This document shows positions 10,824 through 20,776 of a DNA stretch of 64,000 nt, one piece after another. The translations under genes were made by a program, and so were the position numbers. Each line of letters begins with the position of its first letter. The first letter of the stretch is position 1. The notes under the pieces are model-generated. The model searched no databases and was not told the origin of the DNA. It was given only the letters and a program-made list of their open reading frames with translations. The stretch is from Pyrus communis. Taxonomy: Eukaryota > Streptophyta > Magnoliopsida > Rosales > Rosaceae. Location: the NCBI RefSeq assembly GCF_963583255.1, contig NC_084803.1:12198478-12262477 (forward strand), written 5' to 3'.

Positions 10824-12980
10824 GACAATCTTCAAATGAGATGTCAAATTTTAAACATAAAATTTGAATTTAACAGCTTACGTGACACTTTGACATTTTT
10901 TAAGTTTTGCTCTTAAACTGTTATTTTATTACACTATTTTCTTTTCATCATTTCTATTATATTTTAAAATTTTCATCACCGGATTATATCTATTCATATG
11001 GGATGAACAAAAAACAAAGATAAAACATGAGTTATTTTGGTTGCGGTCCTTGGTCATCTCAATTGTTAGATTGAAACTTTATAGTTTTTAAATTTTTTAT
11101 CAAAGTCTTTTGACTTTGTACACCTCAACATTTTAGTATTTATTATATTTCCATGTCAATTTTTTAAATTAAAAATTGTTGATTGAGTCCAACATTTAAA
11201 ACACCTCATTGTCTTGTTGTTTTTTAATTTGAAAATGGCTCTAATTAACAACATTTAAGGGATTAAATCAAATAATTAATGTAACTCATATCTCACGGAT
11301 TTAAAGGATTTAAATCCAAGATCAAATCTAAAAAATTATGAAATTTAAATTTCCAAAATTTATTGGATCATAGATCTACATATCTTACATATTATGAGAC
11401 TTTTTTTTTTTTTTTTAAAAAAAAAAAGGGTAAATTACACTTTATCACCTCAAGTTTTAGATCTATTGTAATCTTATACAACATCTTCAAAAAATTTCAC
11501 TTTCATACCTCATATACTATTTTATTTCAATGTAATACATCCGTTACATTTTTCATTCATTAGTCTGTTAAAAACTGATGTGATCGCCACATTTATGCAC
11601 GTGACTGCCAATCCCAACTCAAGAAGGAAAATTTGATCTTTCTTCCATTTTTCTATGCTTTTTCTTTGGATCCAATCCCAACTTACCATGCAATAACATG
11701 GTGAAATTAGATGTTGACCAGTGTCCCTTTTGCTGGAACTGGTGGGTGCTGCCACGTGTAATAACCAGCCATTCTTTGTTACCATGTGGCATACTCCAAT
11801 TCGTCATATTTAAAATTTCATTGTCGGCTCGATCGAGCTTCGAAAATTAATCCAAAAGATGCCACGAGCTCGTAATCTCGTCCACTTTTATCTTTTTACC
11901 TCAAAATAATCTTTAAACTCAAGTAAAATAATCCTCATTAAAATGAACTATAAATAAAAAATTTGAAACACTCCAAAATTCATAACACTTCTAAAATTTC
12001 CTAGTCTCACATAAACAGTGTAGTACTATTAAGTTTCATAAATAGTGTAGCATTGTTAAATTTCATAAACAGTATAATACCGTTAAGTTTCATAAATAGT
12101 GTAGAAAGTTTCATAAACAGTTTGTGTGAGAATGCATGGGTCTGCGCATCAGTTTTTTTTTTAATATTAAAATTTAAGTTTTTTTTGTCATTTTTATTAA
12201 AATTTAAGAGTTTTTCATTAAAATTTAAGTCTTTTTCATTAAATAAAGTTATAGCATGATTATTTATTAAAATAAACTTAGCTAAAGCACCTTTCATGAA
12301 AATTCCCTAAATATAATGGTCCAGGAGCGCTGCTGCTATGCAGAGCGTATGGACAATGAACAAGCACGATGGATTGAGTTTAGAGGTGATGTGCGTGAGG
12401 GAAAAGGATAGAGGAGTGTAAATGGTTGTTTATTTGACTTAAATGTAAGAAAGGGTGAGAATCCTGTACAATCAAATCTCTAACGTTAAATTCACTTCAT
12501 AATCTGGGCTTCCATCAATTGCAATCACTTCCATCGGAACTCCACCTCCCAATTGAATCACAGTTGTCGGTTCTGATTACTTCCTCACTCTTCTTTTTCT
12601 AACTCTCCCTCTCTCTAGATTTCATAAATTGCGAACTCAAGTTAATGAATTATTGAATTTCCAATGATCGATGGAGAGACAACTGCCGAGGCCGAGATCG
12701 TGAGGTTCGAGTGAGAGAAGGCTTATGGGTTTGGTTCTAAGAAAATGGAAGAAGTCAAGTTCAAATGGGAGAGGAGAGATGCAAATTTAATATAAAAAAA
12801 AACATGTAATAGTTAATTAAAAAATATTTGAAGTTGTTGTCAAATTTGACAGCAAGGAGAAGAACTGCTATTCTATGTCATGCCAATCAGATTGGGCTTT
12901 TCAGTTTGAAAACATTGATACTGTCTTTTCTTACCGTTATTGTTGATTTGGACATTTTGACATTTTCTTTGGAGATGCTC
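10824..12980. mobile_element. PIF/Harbinger-like non-autonomous element nested in the solo LTR
   Basis: Ends are imperfect inverted repeats: GACAATCTTCAAATGAGATG on the left and GAGCATCTCCAAAGAAAATG read from the right. The 3-bp flanks are CTA (10821-10823) and TTA (12981-12983). Closing the gap gives GATATA-TTA-TAGG, which agrees with GATATATTATGGG in the related repeat at about 4748, a good empty site. No transposase is visible. It contains a T-run/A-run palindrome at about 11401-11427 and short tandem repeats near 12010-12124. Confidence 0.6.
12010..12250. repeat. Short tandem repeats (about 27 bp and about 22 bp units)
   Basis: At 12010-12124 the motif TTTCATAAACAGTGTAG recurs about five times, with ATAGTGTAG variants, in roughly 27-bp steps. 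At 12165-12245 the motif AAAATTTAAGTCTTTTTCAT recurs with small changes. Both lie inside the nested element at 10824-12980; no gene seen. Confidence 0.6.
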
Positions 12981-14702
12981 TTATAGGTCGAATTTAGTTA
13001 AGAATTGAGCAAGTTATGGACGTTTAAATATTCCCCAGAAAATCCGGCGAGTTTACCCAATTTTATGGGTTTTCCGGTGAACCGAGTCGACTCGACCCGA
13101 TAACCCAAAATTGGATCCGACTCCAAACCGTTGAGCCGACCCATTTCTAAATGGATTCAGAATATTCCTGGATATTCTTTAGAATATTCTATGGAATATT
13201 TCTTAATGCTTTTACGAAATTTTTCCGAAACCCTCATAGGCTAATTTTAATGCCCCAAGTCTGTTTTTGGCATCCATTTAGTGAAATTCCAAAGTTTTAA
13301 CGTAGTTGACCGGCTGGGTTGATGTTTTGGTTGACCATTGACTTTTTACAAAATTTGCCTGGGACATCTTTTAGGCCATTTCAACGACCTGATTTCAAAT
13401 CTGTGCTCTATTTTCTCAAATTCAATCGTTTTAGTAGTACTAATTGGTCTTTTTATGTGATTAGGTGAGTTTGTTAGTGGCAACCTAATCCGTGCTCTGT
13501 TTTCTCCCTAACTTGAACGGCTCTTCGGTGATGGAGTATCTTGAGTGAACACATTCCTAAATGCATGATTTTAATACTAGAAATGTATACATGAAAAACA
13601 TGATTTTATGATTTTACATTTTATGAAATGCTTATGAAGTATTGAATTTATGTTCTTTGAAATACTTATCAATATGGTTTATGATGATTTTTGGAGTTAG
13701 AACACTTATATGGATTTATAATATAATGTTTGAGCTATTGAGCTCGGATGATATGATACGAAAGATTTATTTATGTTTTCTATGCTTACTTCATGGGTAA
13801 TCATACAACACATACACACAACACAAGTACGTACTTGTCTATGGCCATGTGACCCTTTTACATGTATTGCGACACCTTATGATTATACTCCCAGCTACAC
13901 TAGTCAAGGCTAATGCTGGTGTGATATGTTTTATTTCTTCTCTAGCACAACTCAGAGTCGTACAACTTCATCTTCGGGTGCTAGACCATATTTCTTCCCT
14001 AGCGTAACCTAGTGTCGTACATATTTCATTTCTTCTCTGGCGTAACCCAAAGTCATACAGCTTCACCTTCGGGTGATGGACCATATTTCTTTAATGCGTA
14101 ACCCAGTGTCATACAGCTTCACCTTCAGGTGATAGATTTGCCTTTGGGCAACTATGATACCACTAATATGTACACTATGATGTATGTTTTTACGAAGGTT
14201 TTATGGCATGCTAGGGTTTTTGGAAAACCTACTACATCTTATGCTATATGAGTTTTCCAAAACAAGGGGTTAGTACATTTGAAGAAAAGTTGGTTTTAAC
14301 AATTATTTATATTAAATTTGTTCCACTCACCTTTTATTTTGTGCCCCCTTCAGGACTTAGGAATGAGGCGTACGATCTCGGTGTTGAGGCATTCTTGTAT
14401 TGGTAACTTTGAATCCTTCCTCTACGTAGGACCTCTGTCTTTGTAATTGCACTTTCCATGTTATTCCTTTCACTTGTATTTTTGATTAGCGGTATGCTCT
14501 AAACATGTTCATGCATTTTCATATATTTTTTAATATTTAAAGTTACATATTTTATTTACGTTCATTCTTTTTGGCATAAATTGCATGCATGTTTTAAAGA
14601 TTCTTAGCATAAGCATGTTAAAATGGCTTTCGTCACCCCCCGGGTGTCTGCCAGGACGTGCCTATCTTGGTGTTCGAAGGATACTAGGATCGAGTCGTGT
14701 CA

Positions 14703-15160
14703 ACTTTAGTCTCAAGAAGTTTTGTAAACAAGAATGTGCTTGTAGAAGTGGTTAAAATCATTTACCTTTTGTTCAAGGTCTTGTGTTCGAATCACCTAGC
14801 GACACAAATCTAGTTGTTGCTACTATGTATTCACTAATTCTAGATTTGAAATGTATGATGTAGTATATCTACTCTAGCCAATATGTTTATGATTTGTGAA
14901 CTATTTTTATAACTTGACAACTTTTTGTTATACGGTTGAACAAGTCCGACCACATGACGTTTCTTCCGAATATTCACTAATCCAAGACGTCAAGTATCTT
15001 ATGCAGCGCGTTCACTCTAGCCAAGATTGACTGACCAAAATGCCGTAATTAGATGTAAAGAGTGGTTTTACCTTACTTTTGAAAGAGAGATTTCATTTTA
15101 GTTTGTGTCGTTTTTCGTTGGATAAGGTCCTTAAGTTCGTTGATAATATGTAAAATATAT
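14703..15160. other. Spacer with a tRNA-related SINE-like stretch and the duplicated block
   Basis: Positions 14944-15133 are the second copy of the 3276-3540 spacer. At about 14728-14830, TAGAAGTGGTTAAAAT followed about 35 bp later by GTGTTCGAATCACC resembles internal pol III A and B boxes, as in a SINE. No tRNA cloverleaf could be folded by eye and no gene is seen. Confidence 0.4.
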
Positions 15161-15410
15161 TGAGGCAAATGCCATATCATAAAAAGCTATCACTAGTTTG
15201 TTATAATAGTGAATTGCTAGTTAAGATCAGTTGTGGTACAATATGTAATTAGTTGTAGTTAGTTGAGGGTATTATTGTACAAAGCTGAAGGTTATATATA
15301 CTGTTTCTTGTAATAACATTATTCAGTAATGAAGACATAATTTCACATTATGTCTTTCTTTACATTTTTCTCTCTTTCTAAAGTCAGGTTCCTTTCTCAC
15401 GAAGATAACA
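15161..15410 (+). repeat. 5' LTR of the outer copia element
   Basis: Starts TGAGGCAAATGCCATATCAT, ends CACGAAGATAACA, and is matched by 24494-24738. It contains GTTATATATACTG, a possible TATA region for element transcription. Confidence 0.9.
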
Positions 15411-15559
15411 GTTTCTATATGGTATTACGCCTCTTTGCCTCACAGTGATCGATCCTCTTCTGCTGTTCAATTGATGAATGTTCATTGATTTTCTCTCAAT
15501 TTTTTTGAGTTTGCACCCTCAATCTCCGTTTCTTTTATTGAATTTGATCTTTATAAGTT

Positions 15560-15880
15560 ATGGTGTCGCCCTTAGAGTTGTCTTCTCTGATCAAACCGAC
15601 ATTGCCAAACCCTAATTTTTCTAGAATTTATGGAATTTCTTTGACAACAAATTCTTATACCTCTCTGACGATTCTGAATATAGGTAGCATGGTTCCAATC
15701 AAATTGAAACGATCGAACTATCTTCTATGTCATGCTTTGTTTAAACCAATTCTTCGTCGCTATAAGCTCGTCGGCATCATTGATGGCATTGAGCCATGTC
15801 TGTTGCCACTCTTGCTTGGTCAACCTTGCATTCGAATGGTGGTATGAGAAATATCAAAACCTACTGATTTAGGTGAATTC
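15560..15880 (+). pseudogene. Outer copia element, N-terminal gag fragment
   Basis: The frame from 15560 reads NIGSMVPIKLKRSNYLL and YKLVGIIDGIEPC, typical of the start of copia gag (gag-polypeptide N-terminal region). The frame ends soon after, and the young copia element is inserted at 15881. The rest of gag resumes at about 20777. Confidence 0.75.
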
Positions 15881-16244
15881 TGTTGATAGTTAAGTTGTTT
15901 TCAGATTTCCTTAATTGTTTTTGTATTGTCTTATATGACAAGTTTAGGTTCTGGATCCATTTCCTTTCTAAGGTCTCATATGTCCTTGTAATAGCCATGT
16001 GTCATCATCATATTGATGACCTACTATGTACGGCTAAGATTGGATTTAGTGTTTAAAAGAATGTAAAAAAGGAATGTTGGTTTTCTGCTCTGGAAAGAAA
16101 CAGAGCAGCCGCATTCCATAAAGAGAAGAAAAGTAAGCAGAAAGCTTACTCTTTCTTTTCCAGACAGTTTCAAGTTTTCTTCCCTGTTCTTCATACTTCA
16201 AAACTAAACCCAGAAATTAAACACTCCATCCATAAACTTCAACA
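15881..16244 (+). repeat. 5' LTR of the young copia element
   Basis: TGTTGATAGTTAAG ... AAACTTCAACA, 364 bp, immediately followed by the primer-binding site. Includes ATTCCATAAAGAGAAG and a short inverted word (CTGCTCTGGAAAGAAACAGAGCAG) near 16086-16109, likely in the transcribed leader. Confidence 0.95.
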
Positions 16245-16260
16245 TGGTATCAAGAGCACA
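16245..16260 (+). other. Primer-binding site, initiator-Met tRNA type
   Basis: TGGTATCAAGAGCACA begins at the first base after the 5' LTR. It is close to the usual plant TGGTATCAGAGC site complementary to the 3' end of initiator tRNA-Met, with one extra A. Confidence 0.85.
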
Positions 16261-16351
16261 GGTTTGAATTTGAATCTGGGCGTTGTGAAATCGCGAAGCA
16301 CAAAAAGGGGAAATCAACGAAATACCCCAATCTCTGACGGTTTAGTCTCAG

Positions 16352-19300
16352 ATGGCCGGAGCCGGAGGTGGTGAGCTACGAGCTCCCATTTTCAATGGAA
16401 GTAACTATGATTTCTGGATGATCAAGCTGCGTACGATCTTCATCTCGCAGGATCTCTGGAGACTAGTTGAAGAAGGGTATGAAGAACCTGAGAAAGATGA
16501 GGAGGATGAGAAAGAGCTTACAGCAGCTGAAAAACTAGCACTGAAGGACAACGTCACCAAAGATGCAAAAGCACTAGGACTGATTCAAAATGCAGTCTCA
16601 GATGATATCTTTCCTCGCATAGCTCAACAGGTAACCTCCAAAGCTGCTTGGGATATTCTAAAATCAGAATTTGTTGGTGATAAGAAAGTAAGATCTGTGA
16701 AATTGCAAGGGCTTAGGAGGGAATTTGAACATCTTAGAATGAAGGATGATGATTCTTTATCTGGGTATGTATCTAAACTGTTTGAGCTTGTGAATCAAAT
16801 GAGGTCATATGGGGAAGAAATTTTTGATCAAAGAATTGTACAAAAGCTTTTGATTAGTCTACCTAGGAGCTATGATTCGATTGCAGAACTTATAGAGGAA
16901 ACCAAAGACACAGATACAATTAGTGTGCAAGAAGTTGTGGGTTCCTTGAAGTCACATGAGCAAAGACTACAAAGGCATGCTGACTATGGTTCAGAGAAGG
17001 CTTTTTCATCCTTGAGTATCAATCCCAGAGAAGGACCAAGTTCCTCATATGGGGGTAGCTCAAAATTCAAGAACAATTGGAAGAACAAAGGCAAGAAAAT
17101 GGATGTAAAATCTGCAAATGTCCCAAAGAAGGAGAATCAAGGTGAAGGAACAAAGATTTCCTGTGTTCACTGCAACAAACTACATTATGGAACCTGCTGG
17201 TTTAAGGGAAAACCCAAGTGCCATAAATGTGACAGATTTGGTCACTTGGCAAAGGACTGCAGAAGCAAAATTGTACCTGCAGCAAATTATGCAAATGAAG
17301 TAGAGGAAGAGGGAACTATGTTTTATGCTTGTCACTCAGCCTCTGTGGTGAAAAATTCTAGTGTATGGTATGTGGATAGTGCATGTAGCAATCATATGAC
17401 TGGCCATGAATCCCTCTTGATTGAAGTGAACAGGAATGTGACAGCCAAAGTTAAGATGGGTACTGGTGACTTAGTTCAAGCTGTTGGAAAGGGAACATTG
17501 GTTATTGACACCAAACACGGAAAAAGATTCATAAAGGAGGTCATGCTAGTGCCAGGACTAGATGAAAACCTCTTGAGTGTAGGCCAAATGGTTGAACATG
17601 GGTACTTCTTGGTATTTGGGGATTATCTAGTGGATATCTTTGATGACAAAACCTTTGAGAACCTCTTGGCAAGGGTGCGAATGACCAGCAATAGGTGTTT
17701 CCCTATGACACTTGAATATGGAAATGAAGTAGCTAGAAGAGCAACTGTTGAAGAGACCACTTGGAACTGGCATAGGAGATTTGGGCATCTGAATTTCCAA
17801 AGTCTAAAATCTCTACAACAAAAGGAAATGGTTTATGGGCTACCTGAGATAAAAGATACATCCAAAGTTTGTGAAGGGTGTGCTATGGGTAAAGCTCACA
17901 GAGAGGTATTTGACAAGGAGAAAGCATGGAGAGCCACTGTACCTCTAGAATTGATCCATACTGATGTATGTGGACCAATGCAAGTCTCTACCATAGGAGG
18001 TAACAAATACTTCCTAACCTTTATTGATGATTACACCAGGATGTGCTGGGTATACCTGATGAATCTGAAATCTGAAGTTTTCAATATCTTCAAGAAGTTT
18101 AAGGCCATGGTAGAACTACAAAGTGGATTCAAAATCAAGAAATTGAGGAGTGATAGAGGGGGAGAATACACCTCCACTGATTTTTTGAAATTTTGTGAAG
18201 ATGTTGGTTTGGAAAGACAACTCACAATTGCCTATTCCCCTCAGCAAAATGGAGTGGCTGAGAGGAAGAATAGGACAATTGTTGAGATGGCAAAGGCTAT
18301 GATACATGAGAAGCATTTACCATATAATTTCTGGGGTGAAGCAGTAACAACTGCAGTCTACATTCTTAATCGATGTCCTACCAGATCACTTCATGAAGTA
18401 ACACCTTTTGAAGCCTTTAGTGGCAGGAAGCCAGGAGTCAAGCACTTGAGGGTCTTTGGCTCTATATGCTACTATCACGTGCCTAGTCAACTAAGGCACA
18501 AATTGGAGGAATCTGCAACAAAGGGAATCTTCATTGGGTATGGAAAATGTGAGAAGGGGTATAGAGTGTATGACCTGCATTCCAAGAAAGTAATATTGTC
18601 AAGGAGTGTCATTTTTGATGAGAACTTAGCTTGGAATTGGGAAACACAAAGGGAAATGTCTATTTCAGTTCCACTGAATGTTGAGATCAATGATAGAATC
18701 ACTGAGCAAGTGGAATCAGCACCTGCTTCAGATCAAATACAAAGTGAGGACACTACTGGAACACAAGATTCAAGCGTAAGGGTCCAGAATTCAGCAACTC
18801 CTACCTCTACACCGGTTAGGCTAAGAAGCTTAACTGATATCTATGCAAGGTGCAACATGTGTATCATAGAACCAGAAAATTATCAAGAAGCTGCAAAAGA
18901 TAAAGCATGGCAGGCAGCTATGGATAATGAGATCTCCATGATAGAAAAGAATGAAACTTGGGAATTGGTGGACAGATCATCATCCAAGCCGGTCATTGGA
19001 GTTAAATGGGTATATAAGATCAAACTCAATCTTGATGGTTCTATACAAAAACACAAGGCAAGACTTGTTGCTAAGGGATATTCTCAAAAGCCCGGAGTGG
19101 ATTTCAATGAGACATTCGCTCCAGTAGCAAGGATGGATACTATTAGGACACTAATAGCTCTTGCAGCCCAGAAAGGTTGGAGATTGTTCCAACTTGATGT
19201 CAAATCTGCCTTCTTAAATGGAACTCTACATGAAGAGGTCTATGTAGACCAACCTGAAGGGTTTGTAATTCAGAATGCAGAAGAAAAGGTTTATAAGTTA

Positions 19301-20425
19301 AGGAAGGCATTATATGGCCTAAAACAAGCACCAAGGGCCTGGTACGAAGAAATTGATGCATATCTCATCTTATGTGGATTTGAGAGGAGCCCCAGTGAAC
19401 CTACACTTTATGTTAAGGTAAGAAATGGTACTGAAACTATAATCATCTCAATCTATGTGGATGATATAGTTTACACAGGCAGCAGTGAAGAATTGATGTC
19501 AGAATTCAAGTTTGACATGATGAACAGGTATGAAATGACAGACTTGGGACTACTGCACCATTTTCTTGGCATGGGGATTCTGCAAAGTGAAAAAGGGATC
19601 TTCATTGGGCAAAAGAAATATGCTCTAACTCTGCTAGACAAGTTTGGTTTGCAGAACTGTAAACCAGTGAGCACACCACTGGCTACAAATGAAAAACTTT
19701 GCAGGAATGATGGAAGTGAATCCACTGATGAAGGAGTTTACAGGCAGATTGTGGGCAGCTTGCTATATCTAACTGCCACTAGGCCTGACATTATGTTTGC
19801 TGCATCACTGTTGGCAAGATTTATGCACTCTCCCTCCAAGAAACATCTTGGAACTGCCAAAAGGGTCCTAAGATATATACAAGGGACCATTGATTTTGGA
19901 ATTGAGTTTGAGAAAGGAAAGAAAGCTGTACTAATAGGATATTGTGATAGTGATTGGAGTGGGTCTGAGGATGACATGAAGAGCACTTCCGGATATGCAT
20001 TCACATTTGGAAGTGGTGTGTTTTCTTGGGCCTCTGTGAAGCAACACAGTGTTGCTCTCTCAACTGCAGAAGCCGAATACGTCAGTGCAGCTGAAGCAAC
20101 AACTCAAGCCATTTGGCTAAGATTTGTGTTAGAAGATTTTGGAGAAATGCAGGCAGAAGCTACTCCACTTATGTGTGACAACACATCAGCTATAGCCATG
20201 ACTAAAAATCCAGTCTTCCATCAAAAATCGAAACACATAAATAGAAGGTACCATTTTATCAGAGAAGCTCTGCAGCAAAATGTGATTGACATCATGTACT
20301 GCAAGAGTGAAGACCAGCTTGCTGATATTTTCACTAAGGCTCTTCCTAAAGCTCGTTTTTGTTTTCTCAGAGATCTACTTAGTGTGAAATCAGTTAACAA
20401 CTTAAGAGGGAATGTTGATAGTTAA
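16352..20425 (+). CDS. Copia gag-pol polyprotein (1357 residues), intact
   Basis: Single frame with domains in copia order: gag; zinc knuckle CHKCDRFGHLAKDC at residues 290-303; aspartic protease VDSACSNHM with D342 (DSA, not the commoner DSG); integrase zinc motif from H474 with H479 and CEGC; integrase core with D538, RSDRGGEY and the Glu in NGVAERKN; reverse transcriptase with LDVKSAF (D949) and YVDD at 1035-1038; RNase H from GYCDSDW (D1199) to the ADIFTKAL tail. All expected catalytic acidic residues are present. The last codons and the TAA lie inside the 3' LTR. The protein would package and reverse transcribe the element RNA and insert the DNA. The ATG at 16352 follows the leader directly and is the first in frame. 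Confidence 0.97.
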   Translation: MAGAGGGELRAPIFNGSNYDFWMIKLRTIFISQDLWRLVEEGYEEPEKDEEDEKELTAAEKLALKDNVTKDAKALGLIQNAVSDDIFPRIAQQVTSKAAWDILKSEFVGDKKVRSVKLQGLRREFEHLRMKDDDSLSGYVSKLFELVNQMRSYGEEIFDQRIVQKLLISLPRSYDSIAELIEETKDTDTISVQEVVGSLKSHEQRLQRHADYGSEKAFSSLSINPREGPSSSYGGSSKFKNNWKNKGKKMDVKSANVPKKENQGEGTKISCVHCNKLHYGTCWFKGKPKCHKCDRFGHLAKDCRSKIVPAANYANEVEEEGTMFYACHSASVVKNSSVWYVDSACSNHMTGHESLLIEVNRNVTAKVKMGTGDLVQAVGKGTLVIDTKHGKRFIKEVMLVPGLDENLLSVGQMVEHGYFLVFGDYLVDIFDDKTFENLLARVRMTSNRCFPMTLEYGNEVARRATVEETTWNWHRRFGHLNFQSLKSLQQKEMVYGLPEIKDTSKVCEGCAMGKAHREVFDKEKAWRATVPLELIHTDVCGPMQVSTIGGNKYFLTFIDDYTRMCWVYLMNLKSEVFNIFKKFKAMVELQSGFKIKKLRSDRGGEYTSTDFLKFCEDVGLERQLTIAYSPQQNGVAERKNRTIVEMAKAMIHEKHLPYNFWGEAVTTAVYILNRCPTRSLHEVTPFEAFSGRKPGVKHLRVFGSICYYHVPSQLRHKLEESATKGIFIGYGKCEKGYRVYDLHSKKVILSRSVIFDENLAWNWETQREMSISVPLNVEINDRITEQVESAPASDQIQSEDTTGTQDSSVRVQNSATPTSTPVRLRSLTDIYARCNMCIIEPENYQEAAKDKAWQAAMDNEISMIEKNETWELVDRSSSKPVIGVKWVYKIKLNLDGSIQKHKARLVAKGYSQKPGVDFNETFAPVARMDTIRTLIALAAQKGWRLFQLDVKSAFLNGTLHEEVYVDQPEGFVIQNAEEKVYKLRKALYGLKQAPRAWYEEIDAYLILCGFERSPSEPTLYVKVRNGTETIIISIYVDDIVYTGSSEELMSEFKFDMMNRYEMTDLGLLHHFLGMGILQSEKGIFIGQKKYALTLLDKFGLQNCKPVSTPLATNEKLCRNDGSESTDEGVYRQIVGSLLYLTATRPDIMFAASLLARFMHSPSKKHLGTAKRVLRYIQGTIDFGIEFEKGKKAVLIGYCDSDWSGSEDDMKSTSGYAFTFGSGVFSWASVKQHSVALSTAEAEYVSAAEATTQAIWLRFVLEDFGEMQAEATPLMCDNTSAIAMTKNPVFHQKSKHINRRYHFIREALQQNVIDIMYCKSEDQLADIFTKALPKARFCFLRDLLSVKSVNNLRGNVDS

Positions 20426-20776
20426 GTTGTTTTCAGATTTCCTTAATTGTTTTTGTATTGTCTTATATGACAAGTTTAGGTTCTGGATCCATTTCCTTTC
20501 TAAGGTCTCATATGTCCTTGTAATAGCCATGTGTCATCATCATATTGATGACCTACTATGTACGGCTAAGATTGGATTTAGTGTTTAAAAGAATGTAAAA
20601 AAGGAATGTTGGTTTTCTGCTCTGGAAAGAAACAGAGCAGCCGCATTCCATAAAGAGAAGAAAAACAAGCAGAAAGCTTACTCTTTCTTTTCCAGACAGT
20701 TTCAAGTTTTCTTCCCTGTTCTTCATACTTCAAAACTAAACCCAGAAATTAAACACTCCATCCATAAACTTCAACA
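20413..20776 (+). repeat. 3' LTR of the young copia element
   Basis: 364 bp, two substitutions from the 5' LTR. It carries the last four codons and the stop of gag-pol and is followed by the target duplication AATTC. Confidence 0.95.

Larger units (their letters stand above)
10103..14702 (+). mobile_element. Solo LTR of a Ty3/gypsy-like family, split by a nested DNA transposon
   Basis: Left end TGTTAGGACCCATCC, right end GGATCGAGTCGTGTCA: a TG...CA pair with short inverted similarity. Flanks GCTTT (10098-10102) and ACTTT (14703-14707) agree at 4 of 5 bases. Removing the nested element at 10824-12980 leaves an LTR of about 2.44 kb. No internal domain, primer site or second LTR is seen, hence a solo LTR. 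Inner sequence (about 10740-10823 and 12981-13060) resembles the inner repeats of the fold-back element at 3551. Gypsy assignment rests on length and style only. Confidence 0.6.
15881..20776 (+). mobile_element. Young, complete Ty1-copia retrotransposon nested in the outer copia
   Basis: LTRs of 364 bp at 15881-16244 and 20413-20776 differ by my alignment at only two adjacent positions (AAGTAAG against AACAAG). The target duplication AATTC is perfect (15876-15880 and 20777-20781). A Met-type primer site lies at 16245 (TGGTATCAAGAGCA) and a purine tract (TTAAGAGGGAA) at about 20402-20412. One uninterrupted gag-pol frame lies between. Such a complete element may still be able to move; expression cannot be seen from sequence. 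Confidence 0.97.

Noticed and set aside
11400..11430. T-run followed by A-run as a terminator or hairpin RNA
   Set aside because: Lies within a transposon with no gene upstream; homopolymer palindromes are common in such elements.
14728..14830. Possible tRNA gene
   Set aside because: A- and B-box-like words are present, but no acceptor stem or anticodon loop can be formed by eye; a SINE relic is more likely.
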